From Ursus arctos (lineage: Eukaryota > Chordata > Mammalia > Carnivora > Ursidae), in assembly GCF_023065955.2 (NCBI RefSeq), contig NW_026622952.1, forward strand, positions 29,188,313 to 29,252,312: 64,000 nucleotides of DNA. The letters are read 5' to 3'. The notes under the pieces are model-generated. The model ran no database searches. It saw nothing but the letters and a program-made list of their open reading frames with translations, and had not been told where the DNA came from. Shown in pieces: positions 58,925 through 64,000 of the stretch (position 1 is the first letter of the stretch; each line of letters opens with the position of its first letter). The position numbers were made by a program, and so were the translations under genes.

Positions 58925-59118
58925 TTTGTTTTTTTTTTAAGATTTTATTCATTTATTTGGCAAAGAGAGAGAGAGAGCACACAAGCAGGGGAGTGGGAGA
59001 GGGAGAAGCAGGCTCCCCGCTGAGCAAGGAGCCTAATGCAGGGCTCAATCCCAGGACCCTGGGATCGTGACGTGAGCTGAAGGCAGACACTTAACTGACT
59101 GAGCCACCCAGGCGCCCC
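58925..59118 (-). mobile_element. CanSINE (minus)
   Basis: Reverse SINE from a T-rich start to the head 'GACTGAGCCACCCAGGCGCCCC' at 59118; GA-rich body with (GA)n at 58966-58977. Target-site duplication AGGATGATTCTT / AAGATGATTCTT at 58913-58924 and 59120-59131. Confidence 0.96.
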
Positions 59119-59131
59119 AAAGATGATTCTT

Positions 59132-59779
59132 AAGACAGATTTTCAAATGTGGAAAAAAAAATATGAACATATTAAAGGCTGTTGATTTCTTCAGAGTCCT
59201 ACCAATTCACAATCCTTTCAGATTCTTTTAATTATGACATAAAACTAACTGAAACTAAGATAAGTTTAAAAAAACAATGTGGTGGTGGGGAGATGGGGAC
59301 ATTGATAGAGGCTCAAATGACTGAATAATGATCAGACAGTGTTGGCTTTGGGCATTGAGAGACCTTGTGGCTCAAACAGGAGCTTCGGGGCTCAGTATCC
59401 TTCTATTGCACAGCTAGGATGTTTTCTGTTACAGCTTCACGCAGGCAGGCTCCATCCACTTGGGAATACTGGTATTCCAGGTTTCATCCTCCTCATTTCA
59501 AGTGTAGCAACAAGAGAGCTAGTTTCCCATTTCAGTAGTTTTAGCAAATATCTCACAATTGACTTTCCGTGGAGTGGCTTGGTCCTTACTAATCCTGGAA
59601 CAGATCACTGTGCCATATGATGGTATATGCTGATCAACAAGGCCTGGATATCATGCCTCACTCAAAAGACATGACTGCGCATCTGAAAGAAGTTGTTTCA
59701 TGATGGAAATAAGGCTGCTTGCATCCAAAGAAGACGAGATGGGTACTGGGAGTGCACACATGATATCCACTGAAACTGG
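59132..59779. other. Unique non-coding DNA
   Basis: No gene or named repeat. The 93-codon ORF at 59339-59620 has no recognised domain. Confidence 0.45.
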
Positions 59780-59940
59780 AATTATCATGTGTTAAGCAGA
59801 TGAGAAAACAGAAACACTAAGAGGTGAAGCAACTCAATGTCAACCTGCTAATTAGGCACAGAGCTGAGAATCAGGCCCAAATCCATGTATTCATACTTCA
59901 AAGCTATTCACATTCGACCATACTACTTCCTTTCATGATC
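59780..59940 (-). mobile_element. MIR SINE
   Basis: Minus-strand MIR: 'AGATGAGAAAACAGAAACACTAAGAGG', 'AAGCAACTCAATGTCAACC', 'GCACAGAGCTGAGAATCAGG' and 'AGCTATTCACATTCGACCATACTAC' in parts. Confidence 0.78.
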
Positions 59941-60317
59941 AACACATAACCAAGTATCTATCACACATAAGGTTATGCTCTTTAAAGTACCTTAAACTTT
60001 AGTTGGAAGACACAATTAACCGCATGCTAAGTGACAAAAATACATAAATAGAAGGAAATGAGTCAGTGGCCCCAGGGAAGTATAGGAAACCCCCCCTTAA
60101 AATGAGGTAGCAGACTGGGGCAAACCAAAAATTATACTGTCTTTGCTGTGATGAGCACATATTTTTTTTGCAGGGAGAAGGCTCTGTTATGCCTCCAAAA
60201 ATGCCTCTGAGAAGGTCTCAGTGCCCTTCTGACACCATGCTGAGTGTGTGGCTCCAGCAGCCACGTGTGCACCATGTCACTATGAACCCCATGCGTAAGC
60301 TATGCTCTACACTCAAT

Positions 60318-60665
60318 GTTTTTTCCCCTCAAAATGTGTATGTTAAGGCCAAATCCCCAATGTGATGGTATTTGGAGGTGGGGCTTTTGGGAGGTAATTA
60401 GCCATGAGAGTGGAGCCCTTGTTAATGAGATTAGTGCTCTTATAAGAAGAGACACAATGGAGATCATCTGTCTCTCTCCACCATGAGAGGACACAACAAA
60501 GAAGTGGCAGTCTGCAAGCCAGGAGGAGATTCACCAGAACCCCACCATGCTGGCACTCTGATCTTGGACTTCCAGCCTCCTCACCTGTGAGAATTAAATG
60601 TCTTTTGTTTACACTAACAAAAGTCTATGGTATTCTGTTCTACTGGCCCGAGAAGACTAAAATGG
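60318..60665 (+). mobile_element. MaLR-type LTR (MST/MLT1 group)
   Basis: An old ERVL-MaLR LTR in forward direction: 'AATGTGTATGTTAAGGCC', 'CCCAATGTGATGGTATTTGG', 'AGGTGGGGCTTTTGGGAGG', 'TATAAGAAGAGACACAATGG', 'CCATGAGAGGACACAACAAAG', 'TCTGCAAGCCAGGAGG', 'CACCATGCTGGCACTCTG', 'GTGAGAATTAAATG' (polyadenylation region). It lies alone, with no internal retroviral sequence next to it, so it is a solo or isolated LTR. The family is non-coding for practical purposes; the 147-codon ORF that begins at 60587 starts inside its 3' end. Confidence 0.9.
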
Positions 60666-61186
60666 GTAGATTTGGTCAGAAGTGGATGCCTCATCTGAAC
60701 TGGGCCAGTTGTGTTCTCTCTCATAGGAACTTGGACAGAGCAATTCAAGACAGTCCTACAATCTCAGCAAGAAACCAGAACTCACTTGGCTGGTCCAATG
60801 CGCAGTTTGATGCCCAGAAAAGAAGCAAGATCAAAAGAACACCTCGTCCTAGAGAGATTTCTAGATTTCTGTTGGCTTCTCAGTTTGAGGTTCTAGCTCT
60901 TTTGAGTTCAGCCTGCTACATCAATCCCCATTCTTTACTGGATTTTTTCAACTCAGTTTCTAATATTTGCTTCAAAGAGGAAATACTGAATATGATATTG
61001 GTCTTTACACTCATCTTTCAGTTGCTGTGAGTTAAATCCTAATATTACCTTGTTTTCCTTCACACATTTCAAAATCCTAGGGTAAATCTTGTTTCTGGGA
61101 AGTTCTGTTGACATAGATTTCTGCTTTCATTCTCCTATAAGCTCCAGGAAATTGACAGAATAAATAATTTTGTTTAGGGTGTAAGC
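60666..61186. other. Non-coding DNA containing most of a 147-codon ORF
   Basis: The ORF 60587-61030 begins in the LTR and runs through this unassigned stretch. The product has a hydrophobic C-terminal end (NMILVFTLIFQLL) but no recognised domain, and there is no promoter or splice support. A frame of this length is plausible by chance in a window of this size. Confidence 0.4.
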
Positions 61187-61660
61187 TTTTTTTTTTTAGT
61201 GTAATTAACACATAATTGTGCATTAGTTTCAGGTGTACAAGGTAGTGATTCTACAAGTTTAAACATTATGCTGTGCTCACCACAAGTGTAGCTACTATCT
61301 ATCCTGTTACATTGCTATTACAGTATCACTGACTATATTCCTTACATCTTGCCTTTTATTCCCATGACGTATTCATTTCATAACTAGAGGCCTGTGTCTC
61401 CCACTCCCCTTCATCCATTTTACCCATCCCCCCACTCCCCTCCCCTCTGGCAACCATCAGTTTGTTCTCTGTGTTTATAAGACTGGATCTGATTTTGTTT
61501 GTTTATTCATGTTTTCTTTTGTTTAAATTCCATATATGCATGAATCAAATGGCATTTGTCTTTCTCAGTAAACTTATTTCACTTAACATAATACCCTCCA
61601 GGTCCATCCATACTGTCAACAAATGGCATAATCTCATCCTTTTTTAAAGATTTGTAGTAT

Positions 61661-61671
61661 CGTGTGTGTGT

Positions 61672-61712
<41 letters not shown>
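61661..61712 (+). repeat. (GT)n microsatellite inside L1
   Basis: About twenty-five GT units, interrupted twice by AT; gives the Val-Cys run of an ORF at 61662-61904, not a gene. Confidence 0.95.
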
Positions 61713-61715
<3 letters not shown>

Positions 61716-62190
61716 CACTCTTCCTTAACCATTCACCTATTGATGGACATATTTAGGTTGCTTCCATATCCTGGCTGTTGTAGCAGGTATGCTGCAGTAA
61801 GTATAGGAGTGGATATATCCTTTCAAATTAATGTTTTCCCTTTGGATGAATACCCATTAATGGAATTATTGGATCATATGGTATTTCTGTTTTTCAATTT
61901 TTGAGGAAACTTCCTACTATTTTCCATAGTGGCTATACCAATTTATATCCCACCAACAGTGTATTTTGGGGGGGGGGGTGTTCTCCACATCCTTGCCAAC
62001 ACTTGTTATTTCCTGTCTTTTTGATTTTGCTGTTGTGATAGGTGTGATATCGCATATGTGATATCTCATTGTAGTTTTGATTTGTATTTCCCTGGTGATG
62101 AATGATGTTGAGCATCTTCTCATGTATAGCCATCTGTATGTCTTCTTTGGAAAAATGTCTGTTTGGGTCCTCTGCCCATTTTTAATCAGA

Positions 62191-62233
<43 letters not shown>

Positions 62234-62234
62234 G
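62191..62234 (+). repeat. (TTA)n microsatellite inside L1
   Basis: About thirteen TTA units within the ORF2 region of the minus-strand L1. Confidence 0.95.
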
Positions 62235-62777
62235 GTGTTGGGTTGTATAAGTTCTCTATGTATTTTGGATATTAGCCCTTTACCAAATGTATCATTTGCA
62301 AATATTTTCTTTCATTAAGTAGGTTGTCTTTTTGTTTCATTGATGGTTTCCTTTGCTGTGCAGAAGCTTTTTATTTTGGTATAATCTCAATAATTTAATT
62401 TTGCTTTTATTTCCCTTGCCTTAGGAGACATAGATAGAAAAAATGTTGCTACAGTCAATGTCAGAATAATTACTGCCTGTGTTCTAGGCTTTTAATGATT
62501 TTGGGTCTCATATTTAGGTCTTTAACCTATTTTGACTGTATTTTTGTACATGATGCTACAGAGTGGTCCAGTTTCACTCTTTTACATGTAGCTGTGCAGT
62601 TTTCCAAGCACCACTGATTGAAGAGACTGTCTTTTCCTCATTGTATATCATGTCATAGATTAATTAACCATATAAGCATGGATTTATTTCTGGGCTCTCT
62701 ATTCTATTCCACTGATCTATGTGTCAGTTTTTATGCCAGTACCATACTGTTTGAGTATTTCCACTTTGTTATATATC

Positions 62778-63029
62778 TTAAAATCTGGAATTGTGATACC
62801 TCCAGCTTTGTTTTAGATTTTTTTGGTTACTTGGTCTTTTGTGATTCCATACAAATTTTAGTATTATTTGTTCTAGTTTTGTAAAACATCCTGTTGGTAT
62901 TTTGATAAGGATTGCATTGAATCTGTAGATTACTTTGGATAATATGGACATTTTAACAATATTTGTACTTCCAATCCATGAGTATGGGATATCTTTCCAT
63001 TTGTTTGTGTCACCTTCAGTTTCTTTCAT
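62778..63029 (-). pseudogene. L1 ORF2 fragment, region after the RT catalytic box
   Basis: An 83-codon minus frame with '[24 protein letters not shown]' and '[23 protein letters not shown]' segments, which match the thumb/linker region of L1 ORF2 and are followed by a stop. Part of the L1 at 61187-64000. Confidence 0.9.
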
Positions 63030-63422
63030 CAGTGTTTTAGAGTTTTGAGAGTGAATTCATTTATTACTTCTTGTAGGTTTGGCTGGAGTTTTTATGGTTT
63101 TCTGTATATAATATCATGTCATCTGTAAATAGTTTAACTACTTCTTTACCATTATGGATGTATCTAACTACTTTTCCTTGTCTGACTGCTGTAGCTAGGA
63201 CTTCTAGTACTTTATTGAATAGAAGTGGTGGGAGTGAATATCCTTGTCTTGTTCCTTATCTTAGAGAAAAAGCCCTCAGTTTTTCTCCATTGATTAAGAT
63301 GTTAGCTGTGGGTTTTTCATATGTGGTTTTTACTATTTTGAGGTATGTTCCCTCTAAACCCATTTTGTTGAGAGTTTTTATCATGAATTAATGTTGAAGG
63401 TTATCAAATGCATTTTCTGCAT

Positions 63423-63605
63423 TTATTGAGATGATACATGGTTTCTATCCTTCATTTTATTGATGTGGTATAGCACATTGATTGATTTGCAAATATTGAA
63501 CCATCCTTGAATCTCCAGAATAAATCTCACTTGATTATGGTAAATGATCCTTTTAATGCATTGTTGGATGCAGTTTGCTAATATTTTGTTGAGGATTTTT
63601 GTCAC
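63423..63605 (-). pseudogene. L1 ORF2 fragment, RT palm region
   Basis: A 60-codon minus frame with '[27 protein letters not shown]' and '[18 protein letters not shown]', from the reverse transcriptase palm upstream of the catalytic box. Broken on both sides. Confidence 0.9.
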
Positions 63606-64000
63606 AGGGATATTGGCCTGTAGTTTTCTTTTTTTTGTGATGTCTTCATCTGATTTTCATATTAAGGTAATGCTGGCCTTGTAGAATATATTTGGAAGCT
63701 TTTCTTCCACTTCTAGTTTTTGGAATAATTTGGAGAAAATGGATATTAACTCTTCTTTAAATGTTTAGTGGAATTCACTTGTGAAGCCATTTGGTCCAGG
63801 ACTTTTATTTTTTGGTAGTTTTTTGATTACTGATTCAATTTCATTACTAATAACCTGTCTGTTCAGATTTTCTATTGCTTAAGGAAGCAATATTTGTTTG
63901 GAAGATTGTATGCTTCTAGAAAGTTATCCATGTCTTCTAGGTTGTCCATTTGTGGACATATCATTCTTCATAGAGTCTCGTATAAACCTTTGTATTTCTG

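Larger units (their letters stand above)
61187..64000 (-). mobile_element. L1M LINE, minus strand, cut by the window end
   Basis: Starts with T11 (complement of the A-tail) at 61187, then the 3' UTR read backwards ('TTAGTTTCAGGTGTACAAGG', 'CTCTGGCAACCATCAGTTTG'), then ORF2. Minus-strand frames give '[31 protein letters not shown]' pieces (62778-63029) and '[17 protein letters not shown]' (63423-63605), both of L1 ORF2. The RT catalytic box reads F-T-D-D at 63118-63129 (Ala to Thr). At the right edge the sequence is in the segment between endonuclease and RT. Stops and frameshifts disrupt ORF2. It carries (GT)n at 61661-61712, G11 at 61968 and (TTA)n at 62191-62234. Better preserved than the L1M at 22545. 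Confidence 0.92.

Noticed and set aside
60587..61030. 147-codon ORF
   Set aside because: Starts inside an old MaLR LTR, has no recognised domain, and an ORF of this length is plausible by chance in a window of this size.

Overview
The window is nuclear DNA from a carnivoran mammal, most likely a bear (Ursidae). The evidence is at least fifteen near full-length copies of the tRNA-Lys-derived carnivore SINE (CanSINE). Several have a head ('GGCACAGCGGTTAAG'), a middle ('TCAGGGCGTGATCCCGGCG') and a tail ('CTGTCTCTATCTCTGTC') that I associate with the giant panda/bear SINEC1 subfamily. The species call rests on recognised repeat type, not on a search. The sequence is AT-rich, has no CpG island that I can see, and shows no intact protein-coding gene, multi-exon structure or structural RNA gene. 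It reads as intergenic DNA or the inside of a very large intron.

Layout. 1-3300: mostly unique DNA with one SINE. 3300-7195: an ancient L1M/HAL1-type LINE on the + strand, interrupted by a SINE (5490-5692) and by a processed pseudogene of ribosomal protein SA (RPSA, 5810-6830). 8285-9600: an L1M in two opposite halves, carrying a perfect 99-bp tandem duplication. 9935-10114: a MER5A-type DNA transposon. 10-22 kb: unique DNA with MIRs, a HAL1 fragment and SINEs. 22545-27620: a roughly 5-kb L1M with a decayed ORF2 whose RT catalytic Asp pair now reads Asn-Asn; two SINEs sit inside it. 29-31.4 kb: an expanded SINE tail, then an L2 interrupted by another old repeat. 36215-36567 and 41216-41404: short carnivore L1 3' ends with target-site duplications, the second bearing a twin-priming inversion. 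42.3-42.8 kb: a (GAT)14 microsatellite and a roughly 290-bp almost pure pyrimidine tract. 43-60 kb: unique DNA with SINEs, MIRs, L2s and a MaLR LTR. 61187-64000: an L1 on the - strand that runs off the window.

No genes work together here. The functional content visible from sequence is the insertion history: old L1M, L2, MIR and MER5 copies, then the RPSA retrocopy, then successive SINE waves and short L1 3' ends, many with readable target-site duplications. I did not find a previously undescribed system. The best leads are structural: the perfect 99-bp duplication, the twin-primed L1, the SINE-tail expansion and the pyrimidine tract. Nearly all open reading frames over 60 codons are chance or repeat-derived.
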